A DNA stretch of 64,000 bases from Corynebacterium diphtheriae (GCF_001457455.1 NZ_LN831026.1:1178001-1242000); one strand, 5' to 3'; counted from the stretch's first letter, positions 1-9,257 are shown. Notes: generated from the letters alone by a model not told the origin. Numbers and translations: made by a program.

Positions 1-683
1 TGGATCCGGTGGATTCCATCGTAAAACTTGACAAGCACCTTTGGAAGTTTATTGATACTGCGGGACTACGCAAAAAAGTGAAAAATGCCCAAGGGCATGA
101 GTATTACGCGTCTCTACGTACTCGTGGCGTTATTGATGCTGCTGAAATATGTATTTTCATGATCGATTCCTCGGAACCAGTCTCGGAACAAGATCAACGT
201 GTGTTGTCCATGATCTTGGATGCTGGTAAAGCGCTCGTCCTTGTTTTCAACAAATGGGATCTTATGGAAGAAGATCGCCGTTGGGAACTAGAACGTGAAA
301 TTGATCTGCAACTTGCTCACATTCCGTGGGTAAAGCGTATAAATATTTCGGCTAAGACGGGACGTGCCCTTCAAAGACTAGAGCCGTACATGCTGGAAGC
401 GCTGGAAAGCTGGGATAAGCGTGTTACCACAGGTCAGCTAAACAACTGGTTGCGGGCGACTATTGCACAGAATCCGCCACCAATGAAGGGGGGCCGCGTT
501 CCTCGCGTATTGTTCGCCACGCAAGCTTCAACTCAACCGCCTACGATTGTGCTATTTACCACTGGTTTCTTAGACGCTGGTTATCGTCGCTACCTTGAAC
601 GCAAGTTTAGGGAAAGCTTTGGTTTCGAGGGGTCCCCAGTCAAGATTGCAGTTCGTGTGCGCGAACGTCGTTCAAAGAAGTGA
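1..683 (+). CDS. der: GTPase Der (EngA), C-terminal part; 5' end outside window
   Basis: Der is a double-GTPase needed for 50S ribosome subunit maturation. The reading frame is already open at base 2, so the gene enters from the left and the GTG at 9 is internal. What remains is most of the second G domain and the KH-like C-terminal domain: the G3 motif DTAG (IDTAGLRKK), the G4 motif NKWD, the G5-like SAKTG, then the basic KH-like region ending RVRERRSKK. The first G domain and the G1 loop of the second are missing only because of the window edge. A strong hairpin terminator follows. Identification is secure. Confidence 0.96.
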   Translation, partial: DPVDSIVKLDKHLWKFIDTAGLRKKVKNAQGHEYYASLRTRGVIDAAEICIFMIDSSEPVSEQDQRVLSMILDAGKALVLVFNKWDLMEEDRRWELEREIDLQLAHIPWVKRINISAKTGRALQRLEPYMLEALESWDKRVTTGQLNNWLRATIAQNPPPMKGGRVPRVLFATQASTQPPTIVLFTTGFLDAGYRRYLERKFRESFGFEGSPVKIAVRVRERRSKK

Positions 684-706
684 TAATTCTTTAAAGATTT
701 ATCGTT

Positions 707-751
707 AGTCGCCCATTTGCTATGCAATATCTATGCAAATGGGCGACTTTT
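707..751 (+). terminator. Intrinsic terminator of der
   Basis: A 14-bp perfect inverted repeat (arms 707-720 and 735-748, AGTCGCCCATTTGC / GCAAATGGGCGACT) with a 14-nt loop is followed by a short T run. It starts 24 bases after the der stop codon. Confidence 0.88.
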
Positions 752-773
752 GCATTTAATTTCCATATATTCC

Positions 774-794
774 AAAATGAATTTAATTCATTTT
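774..794. promoter_or_regulatory. Palindrome upstream of the Dcu transporter, possible operator
   Basis: Two perfect 10-bp arms (AAAATGAATT and AATTCATTTT) flank a single central T. The site lies about 120 bp before the dcu start and after the der terminator, so it belongs to the dcu control region. A 21-bp dyad of this shape fits a dimeric regulator. It does not match the GlxR consensus TGTGA-N6-TCACA, and I cannot name the regulator. Confidence 0.4.
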
Positions 795-914
795 ATTGAT
801 GTGAAAAATGACACGGAGATTCGGTTATGGATTTTCAATAATGCGGGAATAGATTGAGAAATGATTGTTAAAAGATTAGGCAATCGGTGGCATTAATTTG
901 AAAGGCTTCTGCGT

Positions 915-2300
915 ATGCTCGCTTCAATTCTCGATCCCACGTCTGGTATCGCGCTTTTATTACAAATTACGGTAATTCTTTTCTGCCTCGTGTTGGGTAC
1001 GCGATATGGCGGAATGGGGCTAGGTCTTATTTCTGGTATTGGTTTGTTTATCCTTGCCTTTATATTTGGCCTTAAACCGGGAGAGCCACCGGTGTCGGTG
1101 ATGCTTACGATTATTGCGGTCATCGGTTGTGCAGCTACTTTGCAACAGGCGCGTGGTCTTGATGTGATGATGCAATTTGCGGAAAAGATTTTAAGAAAGC
1201 ATCCCGAGCGAATCACGATTTTGGCTCCGATTACTACTTGGCTATTAACCGTATTGTGTGGAACTGGACATGTTGTTTATACAATGTTTCCGATTATTGA
1301 AGACATCGCGATTAAAACAAATATCCGCCCAGAAAGGCCTATGGCTGTCTCTTCTACAGCTGCCCAGATGGGTATCACAGCCTCGCCGGTGTCGGTAGCT
1401 ATTGTTTCATTGACTTCTATTTTGGCGGAGCAGGCTGGTGTAACTCAATCTGCATACTCTATTCCGCAAATCTTAGCGGTTGCGATGCCTGCATCGTTAT
1501 GCGGTGTTTTGGTGGCTGCAGTGTGGTCCCTGCATCGAGGTAAAGACTTGGATAAAGATGAGGCCTTCCAAGAACGTCTTAAAGATCCAGATTTTAAAAA
1601 GAGTGTATACAGTGAGTCGCATTCTTTGATCGGACAACGATTTGAAAAGGGCGCGTATCGTGCCACTGGAATTTTCTTGGGTGCCATTGCGATCGTAGTG
1701 TTACTCGGCGCGATCGAATGGTTGCGCCCATCATTCCCTAATTCCAATGGTGATCTGAAACCATTGTCTATGAATCTCGTTATCCAGATGATTATGTTGG
1801 TGGCAGGTGCCCTCATGATGCTGTTGTGCAAGGTTGAACCTGGAAAGATTGCTTCTACAACCGTGTTCAAGGCGGGAATGACCGCTGTGTTCTCTGTGTT
1901 CGGTGTTGCATGGATGGCTGACACATTTTTCCAAGCGCATTTAGATTCTCTCGTAGATGCGCTCAGCGGTGTGGTGCAAAGTCATGCATGGGCCTATGCG
2001 TTAGTTTTGCTGCTTGTTTCTAAACTTGTTAACTCTCAAGGTGCAGCGATCGTAGCGATCGTACCGTTGGGTCTTAAGCTTGGTCTGGATCCTGCAACGG
2101 TTATTGGCTTTATCGGTGCAGCGTATGGCTACTTTATTCTTCCAACGTATCCGTCAGATTTGGCTTGTATTGGATTTGATAAGACTGGTTCTACCAGAAT
2201 CGGTAAGTATGTCTTGAACCATTCGTTCATTATTCCTGGCTTTATATGTGTTATTGTTTCTTGCATTGTGGGAACTGTATTAGCCCAAGTACTTCTTTAG
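915..2300 (+). CDS. dcuB: Anaerobic C4-dicarboxylate transporter, DcuA/DcuB family
   Basis: A 461-residue polytopic membrane protein resembling the E. coli Dcu carriers over its whole length, including the blocks LCGTGHVVYT, IRPERPMA, MGITASPVSVA, RGKDLDKDE and LPTYPSDLA. The family exchanges external fumarate, malate or aspartate for internal succinate during fumarate respiration. The sequence does not separate DcuA from DcuB, so the symbol is provisional. The start ATG has a GAAAGG ribosome-binding site 9 bases upstream. The gene stands alone between der and a convergent methyltransferase, with its own upstream dyad and a downstream hairpin. Aspartate ammonia-lyase at the other end of the window could supply fumarate for this carrier. 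Confidence 0.9.
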   Translation: MLASILDPTSGIALLLQITVILFCLVLGTRYGGMGLGLISGIGLFILAFIFGLKPGEPPVSVMLTIIAVIGCAATLQQARGLDVMMQFAEKILRKHPERITILAPITTWLLTVLCGTGHVVYTMFPIIEDIAIKTNIRPERPMAVSSTAAQMGITASPVSVAIVSLTSILAEQAGVTQSAYSIPQILAVAMPASLCGVLVAAVWSLHRGKDLDKDEAFQERLKDPDFKKSVYSESHSLIGQRFEKGAYRATGIFLGAIAIVVLLGAIEWLRPSFPNSNGDLKPLSMNLVIQMIMLVAGALMMLLCKVEPGKIASTTVFKAGMTAVFSVFGVAWMADTFFQAHLDSLVDALSGVVQSHAWAYALVLLLVSKLVNSQGAAIVAIVPLGLKLGLDPATVIGFIGAAYGYFILPTYPSDLACIGFDKTGSTRIGKYVLNHSFIIPGFICVIVSCIVGTVLAQVLL

Positions 2301-2313
2301 AGTAGAAGTGAGT

Positions 2314-2357
2314 AGGTGCTAGTCAAGCTCTTATTGAGTTTTGACTGGCGCTTTTTT
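2314..2357 (+). terminator. Terminator after the Dcu transporter
   Basis: A 12-bp stem with G-T pairs (arms near 2315-2326 and 2341-2352, core AGTCAA/TTGACT) is followed by CTTTTTT. It overlaps the 3' end of the convergent methyltransferase gene and may act on both strands. Confidence 0.75.
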
Positions 2358-3188
2358 ATATAAAAATGCGTCGAAACGATAAGGGATTTCCACCAAAGAT
2401 GTGCTAGGTAATTCGAGGTGATCGGTGAGATACCACGAGAGGTTATGTGTTAGTTTTTCTCTTGTTTTTTCGGATGCACGTAGCCAATACGAACGAGTGT
2501 GGGCGAGAGTATGTATCTGGTCGGGGTATAGCTCTTGGGCATGTTTTCCGCGGAGAACAGATACTAGTTCCCACGGTTGTGCGACGTGGGGAATAAACCC
2601 CTCGGCGAGGGTATCGCCTGAATGCATAATACGGCTAAGGCGGTGAACCCACGGTACGGAGACATCAAGAGTATTCCACACTAAGAGCAACTGCGCGTCG
2701 TTGGTGCTAATTCTGTCGAGTTCGGCACTAGCTGCAAGAGGTTCTACCCAGTGCCATGTTTGTGCACAAGTAAGCGTCGAAAAGCGAGAATCTGAAACTG
2801 CAGTTTGTTCAGCAGTAGCTTGCCAAGAGGGGATGTCAAGTGTGGAACGAAACGAATCAAGCATGTCTTTGCTTGGGTCCAGAGCATAGACGGAGCTTGT
2901 TTGTTGTGCGATTTGCTCCGTTAGCTTACCGGTGCCGCATCCGATATCGAGCACCCTGCTATTAGGGGAGAGATTTAAAAGTTCAATTACCGAATTGGGA
3001 TAATTGGGGCGGACTGCGTGATATATTTCGGAGCCTTTTTCGAAGGCTGCTGCAGTTTTTATTCTATGGTTATTGGAATTGAACTTAGGAACATACTTGC
3101 GTGAAGTAACGGGTGCATCATGAGGAGTTACAAAAGACGCGGATATGCTTTGTGAGTTCCGAATATCGGAACTGTGTTGAGTGGTCAT
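2331..3188 (-). CDS. SAM-dependent methyltransferase, class I, substrate unknown
   Basis: A Rossmann-fold methyltransferase of about 285 residues. Motif I is VLDIGCGTGKLTEQ, followed by the acidic strand VYALDPS and a WHWV block typical of the methyltransferase-11 group (AQTWHWVEP). The frame stays open to 3389, but that extension would overlap the divergent esterase gene. ATG at 3209 or 3188 is more likely, and neither has a clear ribosome-binding site; 3188 is used here. The N-terminal 30 residues before the conserved EKGSEIYHAVRPNYP region are low-complexity. Substrate cannot be predicted. Confidence 0.82.
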   Translation of the reverse strand: MTTQHSSDIRNSQSISASFVTPHDAPVTSRKYVPKFNSNNHRIKTAAAFEKGSEIYHAVRPNYPNSVIELLNLSPNSRVLDIGCGTGKLTEQIAQQTSSVYALDPSKDMLDSFRSTLDIPSWQATAEQTAVSDSRFSTLTCAQTWHWVEPLAASAELDRISTNDAQLLLVWNTLDVSVPWVHRLSRIMHSGDTLAEGFIPHVAQPWELVSVLRGKHAQELYPDQIHTLAHTRSYWLRASEKTREKLTHNLSWYLTDHLELPSTSLVEIPYRFDAFLYKKAPVKTQ

Positions 3189-3333
3189 CTTTGAATTATA
3201 AGTTTTCATTATTTGGGGATAATAGTCGCAGACCGTGGGAGCAACCGAACGATTATGTGAATGTGCTGGCAGTTTTCCTAGAAGGATCCGGCAAACTGGA
3301 AAAACCTCTGCAGCCGCGGAAGAATGAATCTCC

Positions 3334-4584
3334 ATGAGTCGGGTTTTATCGATTAGCCTTACGCAACCACTCATGATGTGGTTTTTCATGGGGTTATGCG
3401 TTGTTTCATTGCTGATGATAGTTTATGCCGCTTGGCGACCGTGGCGTGTAAAAGGTGTGGTCATTACGCTAGTTGCGATCACGGTTGGGGCGTTTGCGGC
3501 TAAAATTATCGTAGAAAAACTTTGGCGACCTTTTCCAGATTCCATACCAATATCTATATATTTTGCTGTGGCATTGACTGTAATAGCTCTTTTTGCAACA
3601 ATGTTCATTCGCCGTCGTATCCTCTTGTTCATTGCACTATGTTTGTCTCTTGTTGGATCCGCTGGCGTTGCAAATTTAACGTACCAGTTGTACCCAGATC
3701 TGCGTTCGCTTGTCCCAGTCGAAGTTGCGCGTGAGATGTCTTATAGCGAATTTGCTCACGTTTCCAAGGCGCCGACTGCTCAGGGGAGAGAGATAGGCGC
3801 GAAGGTGACTTTTTCATTAGTAGGAGAAAAATCGTCTTTTCCTGCACGTGATGCCATTGCCTACATTCCTCCTAGTTATTGGACGAAACAAGCTGATTCT
3901 TTACCCGTATTAGTGCTCATGGCGGGCAGTCCTGGGAGTCCTTCGGATTGGTTCGAGTCTGCACGAGTAGACACCGTTGCTGACGAATATCAGCGCACAC
4001 ATGATGGAAAGTCGCCAATTGTGATTAGCGTTGATGCTACGGCAACTCTGGGCGGTGATCCGCTTTGCGTCGATGGGCCTGAGTTTAAAGTGATGACTTA
4101 TCTTACCCAAGATGTTCCAACGGGGATTAAAAATGCTTTTAAAGTCAATTCTGATCAGTCTCAATGGACTATTGGGGGGTTAAGTTATGGTGGAACATGT
4201 AGCTTTCAGGTAATTACTAATCATCCTAGTGCTTATGGCCATTTCCTAGATTTTTCAGGCCAAGATGAGTTAGTTTCGGGTACTCACGAACAAACATTAG
4301 CGAAGTTTTTTGGTGGCGATCAAAAGCGTTACGACGATTCCAATCCTGCTGCGATTTTGAAGAAATATAGTGATAGTAACCGGTTTGGTTCTATTTCGGG
4401 TGTCTTTGTAGCAGGCTCTCAAGACGCTGAATCCCAGAAAGGTTTGAAACGTTTGAATGATCTAGCGCAGCACGCAGGAATGCACACTCAATACCTTGAA
4501 GTGCCAGGAGGTCATGATTTTGGAACTTGGCGAGAGGCAATCCGAGCAACGTTTGCTTTAAGTGCCCAATACGGCGGTCTGTGA
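3334..4584 (+). CDS. Membrane-anchored esterase of the esterase-D / mycolyltransferase-like fold
   Basis: A 416-residue protein with about four membrane segments in residues 10-125, then an extracellular alpha/beta-hydrolase domain. The nucleophile elbow is GLSYGG, with Ser as catalytic residue, and a late GGHDFGTW block supplies the probable catalytic His. This fold is shared by the Esterase (PF00756) family, which includes antigen-85-type mycolyltransferases, but the signature tryptophan-rich region of true mycolyltransferases is not obvious. It could be a cell-envelope lipid esterase or acyltransferase. It is transcribed divergently from the methyltransferase and has no obvious operon partner. 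Confidence 0.78.
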   Translation: MSRVLSISLTQPLMMWFFMGLCVVSLLMIVYAAWRPWRVKGVVITLVAITVGAFAAKIIVEKLWRPFPDSIPISIYFAVALTVIALFATMFIRRRILLFIALCLSLVGSAGVANLTYQLYPDLRSLVPVEVAREMSYSEFAHVSKAPTAQGREIGAKVTFSLVGEKSSFPARDAIAYIPPSYWTKQADSLPVLVLMAGSPGSPSDWFESARVDTVADEYQRTHDGKSPIVISVDATATLGGDPLCVDGPEFKVMTYLTQDVPTGIKNAFKVNSDQSQWTIGGLSYGGTCSFQVITNHPSAYGHFLDFSGQDELVSGTHEQTLAKFFGGDQKRYDDSNPAAILKKYSDSNRFGSISGVFVAGSQDAESQKGLKRLNDLAQHAGMHTQYLEVPGGHDFGTWREAIRATFALSAQYGGL

Positions 4585-4688
4585 TCATGACGTATAACAA
4601 CGGCTTGACGTGCCGATTAGCCATATTGGTTAGGAGTGTTGTAGCCTGTAGCAGCAGACGTTGAGCTTATGCTTTTAACGGAAGCGGA

Positions 4689-4762
<74 letters not shown>

Positions 4763-4818
4763 CAAATTAAGTTGATAGCGAGTTTCTGGTTAAACTCCAG
4801 TGCTCGGTATCGAGCATT

Positions 4819-4851
4819 AACCGGTGTTCTCAGCCAAGAACACCGGTTTTG
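4819..4851 (+). terminator. Terminator of the tRNA-Pro gene
   Basis: Perfect 12-bp arms (AACCGGTGTTCT at 4819-4830 and its complement at 4837-4848) with a 6-base loop are followed by TTTTGCTTTT. Confidence 0.9.
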
Positions 4852-4956
4852 CTTTTCGTATTTTAGGTGCGCAGTGAACATCTGCTAGTGAAAAAGTTCA
4901 CTCTAATTCTTAGACTGGAGCCGGAACTGGGGAATCCCTAGCACTTAGATATATTT

Positions 4957-5334
4957 CTAATGAAGATCTCCGTCAACATAGACCCAGCGCCCATCATGGC
5001 GTCTGAAATGGGACGTTTCATGTTGTGATTGCAGTTGTCCACAGACAGCATACCTAGCAGTGAATTCGACAATCCCCGTCGAGTCAAAAAGGCCGCCGTG
5101 ATAGGACTGATGGATGGTGAGTCCGCGCCACATAATAAATTCTTCAAGATTCAAGCTATGAGGCGCGGTTTCAGGTGCCCAAGAGTATAGAAGGTACTCC
5201 TCATTCCCCAGCACAAAAGCCGAATAGCGTGATCGCATCAACAATTCAGCAGTTGGTGCATTTTTAGCCTTGGTGTGAAAAGGTTGGCAGCAGTCTGAAT
5301 AACTGGTGCCGGAACCACACGGGCAATTCATCAT
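4957..5334 (-). CDS. YchJ-family (UPF0225) SEC-C protein
   Basis: A 125-residue protein opening with the zinc-binding SEC-C knuckle (NCPCGSGTSYSDCCQPFH) and continuing with the NTF2-like domain of the YchJ family (LMRSRYSAFVLGNEEYLLYSW, with HFRRHDGRWVYVDGD near the end). Function is unknown; the knuckle suggests metal and protein binding. It lies 6 bases upstream of the hydrolase-OsmC gene's stop codon on the same strand, so the two are probably co-transcribed, hydrolase first. Two ATG codons are adjacent at the start. Confidence 0.85.
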   Translation of the reverse strand: MMNCPCGSGTSYSDCCQPFHTKAKNAPTAELLMRSRYSAFVLGNEEYLLYSWAPETAPHSLNLEEFIMWRGLTIHQSYHGGLFDSTGIVEFTARYAVCGQLQSQHETSHFRRHDGRWVYVDGDLH

Positions 5335-5340
5335 GAGGTG

Positions 5341-6528
5341 CTAAACGTCCTGGTCGTTGATGGTTACGTTTCCTTGAAGCATCTTTTCAATATCACTATT
5401 GCGAGCAGCAAGAAGCAATTCATGGCGTTCGTCATCCGTAAGATCGCCTACGAGAGATATATTTCGACGTAAGTGCACACGTTCGCCATCTCCTACGGTC
5501 TTTGAGATAGTTACGTTGACATCTTCAAGCGAATGAATACGAGATTCCTTTGCTGCCAAGCGAATTTCTTGAGATGCGGCAGCTGCTAGCGCAGAAATAA
5601 GCAGTGAGGTTGGGGAGACTCCTAGGTTCTTGCCGCCAAGAGCCTTTTCTCTATCGGTGGTAAAAGAATGTGTACCGGTATGGACGATGTCAGCGAATTT
5701 ACCCGCTGGAATAGACTGAGCTACTGCTACACCCTCAGGCAGGGTGTCAGCGTTGGGATCTTCATTTTCAGCAACTATATGTTGCTCAAACCATGTGTTA
5801 ATTATTCGCGCTGCCTGTTGTGCAGAACCTTGCTTAGTCAACAGATGGTCAACCTTGTCTAACGCAACTAATGACTTGGGATATCGCGTGGTTCTGAAAA
5901 TGAGTTGGGCATTATCTACTCCTACTGTTTGGTCAATGGGAGAGTGCAAGATGAGCAGAGGCTTCCGCAAACGTGGCAGATACGCTTCTGGATTGGTATC
6001 TGCAAGATCTTCTAGGAATTCGCGGGAAATGGTGATGTCTCGTCCACCAAGAGTTAGCGTAACCGCGCCGTTTTCGTCGACCTCACCGATACGGTCCGCA
6101 AAGTGCAATACTGCATGAGCTGGGTCAAAAGGAGCACCGATCGTCGCAACGCCCCGTAGACATTTGAGCGTCGTTGCAGCTTTAAGTGATGCTGCGCCTC
6201 CGAGTGAATGTCCAATGAGGAGCTGAGGCGCGGAATAATGTTGGCCAAGCCAATCCGCTGCTGCTTTGATATCGGCAACATTTTCGCTGAAAGAAGTTTC
6301 AGAGAAAATACCTTCAGATTGTCCAAGGCCTGGGAAATCGAAACGGAGACATGCAATGCCACGCTCAGCTAATTCCTTGGATACTCTCGCTGCGCCAGGG
6401 GTAAAACGCGATCCGGTGAAACAATGCGCGAACATTGCGAATGCACGTGGAGTGCCGTCAGGAAAATCAATAGTTCCGGCGATTTGGTGCCCTTTGCTTG
6501 AGGGGAACTTCACGCTGCGCGAATGCAT
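5341..6528 (-). CDS. Alpha/beta hydrolase fused to an OsmC-like domain lacking both redox cysteines
   Basis: A 395-residue two-domain protein. Residues 1-250 are an alpha/beta hydrolase with elbow GHSLGG (Ser nucleophile), Asp in HSPIDQTV and His in KVDHLL. Residues 265-395 align with the OsmC/Ohr fold (GKNLGVSPTSLLISALAAA, then LLLAARNSDIEKML). In hydrolase-OsmC fusions the second domain normally carries one Cys in an ACT(S/A)-type motif and one in a RCPVH-type motif. Here these positions read AAA and NSD, and no Cys exists anywhere in the domain. Thiol-peroxidase chemistry is therefore unlikely unless the alignment is wrong. A substrate-binding or structural role for the C-terminal half is inference. 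Confidence 0.88.
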   Translation of the reverse strand: MHSRSVKFPSSKGHQIAGTIDFPDGTPRAFAMFAHCFTGSRFTPGAARVSKELAERGIACLRFDFPGLGQSEGIFSETSFSENVADIKAAADWLGQHYSAPQLLIGHSLGGAASLKAATTLKCLRGVATIGAPFDPAHAVLHFADRIGEVDENGAVTLTLGGRDITISREFLEDLADTNPEAYLPRLRKPLLILHSPIDQTVGVDNAQLIFRTTRYPKSLVALDKVDHLLTKQGSAQQAARIINTWFEQHIVAENEDPNADTLPEGVAVAQSIPAGKFADIVHTGTHSFTTDREKALGGKNLGVSPTSLLISALAAAASQEIRLAAKESRIHSLEDVNVTISKTVGDGERVHLRRNISLVGDLTDDERHELLLAARNSDIEKMLQGNVTINDQDV

Positions 6529-6692
6529 TCCTAATGCTCCTTTATTATCCCTTGGTAGCGAGTATGTGTTTCCGAGTTCCAGACTATAGGTGTTTGCTGT
6601 ATAGATGCACAGATCCTGAGTGTTTTGTTGATCAAGTCGCTACTGTCAATGAAAGCTAACTCACGATTGTTCATGTAAGTCATGTGAGATCC

Positions 6693-6709
6693 CTGTCAGA
6701 CAGTGACAG
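6693..6709. promoter_or_regulatory. Nested palindromes upstream of secA2
   Basis: CTGTCAGACAGTGACAG contains two overlapping dyads: CTGTC-A-GACAG (6693-6703), and CTGTCA with TGACAG across a 5-base spacer. It lies about 90 bp before the secA2 start in the divergent spacer with the hydrolase-OsmC gene, so it could control either. The regulator is unknown. Confidence 0.3.
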
Positions 6710-6796
6710 TCTCAGACATTAGATTGAATTCCTGAAATAGAGTTAAATAGTTTTACAAGCAGATTCAATTGCAAATGCTAAAAGGAAGGCAAGAGA

Positions 6797-9091
6797 GTGG
6801 CTGGATTCCGTTGGTTTTGGGATGCGATGGGTGGGAAAAATACCCGCAATCAAACGAAGAGTAAAAACATCGTTGCCCAAGCTGCTAAGCGTGGTGTGCA
6901 GTTTGCTTCTCTTTCAGACGCAGATGTGGTTGCACGCGCACATGAGTGTGCTCAGCACTCAGACGATGAAAGCCGCGCCGATCTTTTAGCGTTGTTATCA
7001 ATTGGGGCCCAGCGCTCCTTGTCTATGAATCCTTTTAATGTGCAGCTGCAGGCAGTGCTGCGCATTCTAGAAGGCGACGTAATCCATATGGCTACTGGTG
7101 AAGGTAAAACCCTAGTTGGGGCAATGGCCTCAGTCGGATACGCGTTGCAGGGGAAGCGAGTTCACTCAATAACCGTAAATGATTATTTGGCGGAGCGTGA
7201 TGCTGAGTGGATGGGTGATCTTGTTCGATATTTCGGGCTCACAGTCAGCGCGGTGACAGAATCTCTTAATACTGAGCAACGCCGTCGCGCGTATGCATCT
7301 TCGATTGTTTATGCGCCAGTGACTGAAATTGGCTTTGATGTATTGAGGGATCAGTTGGTTACGCAGCGTAGCCACGCCGTCCAAAACGGAGCAGATGTTG
7401 CGATCGTGGACGAAGCGGACTCAGTGCTTATCGACGAAGCTCTCGTGCCACTTGTCTTAGCCGGAAATGAACCTGGTACGGCCCCAGCTGGCCGGATTAC
7501 CGAAATTGTGCGGCGCCTAAAAGAAAACGAGCATTACAGTGTGGATGCAGACCGGCGGAATGTATCACTAAATGATAAAGGTGCTGCGTTGGTGGAACAG
7601 GTGCTTGGTATTCAAAGTCTTTACGATGATGCTCATGTAGGGACAACGCTCGTACAAGTGAATTTAGCGCTACATGCGCAGGCATTACTTATTAGAGATG
7701 TTCATTACATCATTCGAGATGGAAAGATTGCTCTTATTGACGCCTCCAAAGGTCGTGTTGCTCAGCTACAGCGTTGGCCTGATGGAGTTCAAGCAGCTGT
7801 AGAGGCTAAAGAAGGATTAGTCGTTACTGAAGGCGGTCGAATCCTCGATACTCTCACGCTCCAATCGCTGATGGGGCGATATCCAATTGTTTGCGGCATG
7901 ACTGGAACGGCTGTCGAAGCTACGGATCAATTGCGACAGTTTTATGACCTTCGAGTATCAGTGATTGAACCGCACAAACAGTCCCAACGGTTTGATGAAG
8001 CTGACCGCGTTTATGCCACCCAAGCTGAAAAATTTCGAGCGCTGGTGAAAGAGATTGAGTTGCTTCATACCACTGGACAACCAGTTTTGATTGGTACTAG
8101 CGATGTCTCAGAATCTGAAGAATTAGCGCAAGCCTTACAGGCACGAGACATCACGGTCAATGTATTGAACGCTAAAAATGACGCGGAAGAAGCACAGATC
8201 ATTGCGGAGGCGGGAGACATCGGCCGGGTGACGGTTTCTACTCAGATGGCTGGCCGTGGAACCGATATTCGCCTCGGTGGGGCAAACGAAAAAGATAGGG
8301 ACGCAGTAGTAGCAAAGGGGGGACTTGCGGTTATCGGATCCAGTCGTCACCGCAGTTCCCGTTTGGATAATCAGCTGCGTGGTCGTGCCGGTCGGCAAGG
8401 CGACCCAGGCCTTTCTCTGTTTTTCGTGTCTTTAGAAGACGACGTCGTTGTCGTAGGCGGTGCCGGAGAAGAAATTAAAGCCTTGCCGGATGCTGATGGT
8501 CGCATTGATTCCAAGAGAATTACTGATTTTGTAGCGCACTGTCAACGTGTAACCGAAGGGCAGTTACTGGAAATTCATTCTCAAACATGGAAATACAATA
8601 AATTGTTGGCGGATCAACGAGTCATTATCGATGAGCGTCGTGCGCGACTTCTCGATACTGATCAGGCGTGGGTGGAGCTATCAGAGGCGGTGCCTGAAAA
8701 AGCTCATAAATTGAGCGACAAATTAGATCCAGCGATTCTTGTTCAGGCTGCACGAGAGGTCATGCTCTATCATCTTGACCGCTGTTGGAGTGATCACCTA
8801 GCACTTATGGATCATGTCCGTGAGTCCATACATTTACGTACTATTGCACGAGAAACTCCGCTTGATGAATATCACCGAATTGCAGTACGAGAGTTTAAAC
8901 AGTTAGCGCAACGTGCGGTTGATCTTGCTGTAGAGACTTTTCGGGACGTAACTATTGACCAAGACGGAGCGCATTTGGCGGACGCTGGCCTAACGCGGCC
9001 ATCTGCAACGTGGACCTACATGGTTAGCGATAATCCGCTTTCAAATAATAATCGTTCAGTAATAAATGGAATAGGAAGTATTTTTAGATAG
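6797..9091 (+). CDS. secA2: Accessory preprotein translocase ATPase SecA2
   Basis: A 764-residue DEAD-type ATPase with the SecA core: Walker A MATGEGKT near residue 98, TVNDYLAERD, Walker B VDEADSVLIDEA near residue 204, and QMAGRGTDIRLGG with QLRGRAGRQGDPG in NBD2. It is shorter than housekeeping SecA and lacks the C-terminal zinc tail, as expected of actinobacterial SecA2, which exports a small set of proteins together with SecYEG. The start is GTG with AAAAGGAAGG upstream. Lying just upstream of odhI, it matches the secA2-garA neighbourhood of mycobacteria. Confidence 0.95.
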   Translation: MAGFRWFWDAMGGKNTRNQTKSKNIVAQAAKRGVQFASLSDADVVARAHECAQHSDDESRADLLALLSIGAQRSLSMNPFNVQLQAVLRILEGDVIHMATGEGKTLVGAMASVGYALQGKRVHSITVNDYLAERDAEWMGDLVRYFGLTVSAVTESLNTEQRRRAYASSIVYAPVTEIGFDVLRDQLVTQRSHAVQNGADVAIVDEADSVLIDEALVPLVLAGNEPGTAPAGRITEIVRRLKENEHYSVDADRRNVSLNDKGAALVEQVLGIQSLYDDAHVGTTLVQVNLALHAQALLIRDVHYIIRDGKIALIDASKGRVAQLQRWPDGVQAAVEAKEGLVVTEGGRILDTLTLQSLMGRYPIVCGMTGTAVEATDQLRQFYDLRVSVIEPHKQSQRFDEADRVYATQAEKFRALVKEIELLHTTGQPVLIGTSDVSESEELAQALQARDITVNVLNAKNDAEEAQIIAEAGDIGRVTVSTQMAGRGTDIRLGGANEKDRDAVVAKGGLAVIGSSRHRSSRLDNQLRGRAGRQGDPGLSLFFVSLEDDVVVVGGAGEEIKALPDADGRIDSKRITDFVAHCQRVTEGQLLEIHSQTWKYNKLLADQRVIIDERRARLLDTDQAWVELSEAVPEKAHKLSDKLDPAILVQAAREVMLYHLDRCWSDHLALMDHVRESIHLRTIARETPLDEYHRIAVREFKQLAQRAVDLAVETFRDVTIDQDGAHLADAGLTRPSATWTYMVSDNPLSNNNRSVINGIGSIFR

Positions 9092-9167
9092 ACGTTGTGC
9101 TGCCGTGTATAAACTTGTTTAAAATGGCAGCTCAAAGGTAGATATTGGAAAATAATCCTCTCTCCTT

Positions 9168-9196
9168 GGTCATCACGGTCAAACTAGCGCTATGAT
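9168..9196 (+). promoter_or_regulatory. Probable sigma-A promoter of odhI
   Basis: A good -10 hexamer TATGAT (9191-9196) follows a weak -35-like TGGTCA at about 18-base spacing. The transcript would have a leader of roughly 55 bases before odhI. Confidence 0.4.
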
Positions 9197-9213
9197 GTAA
9201 AGCATTGTTGAAA

Positions 9214-9232
9214 GTTCGGCGTGAAGCCGAAT
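9214..9232 (+). promoter_or_regulatory. Small hairpin in the odhI leader
   Basis: TTCGGC-GTGAA-GCCGAA forms a 6-bp stem, extended by a G-T pair, between the predicted promoter and the ribosome-binding site (TCGGAGG). It could be a leftover terminator of secA2 or an element stabilising the odhI leader. Confidence 0.35.
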
Positions 9233-9257
9233 CTTGTCTTTTATCGGAGGTTGAATA

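Noticed and set aside
795..820. TGTGAAAAATGACAC near the Dcu promoter as a GlxR site
   Set aside because: The second half site deviates from TCACA and the spacing is wrong.
1445..1924. 159-codon minus-strand frame inside the Dcu gene
   Set aside because: Shadow of a membrane protein gene without own signals.
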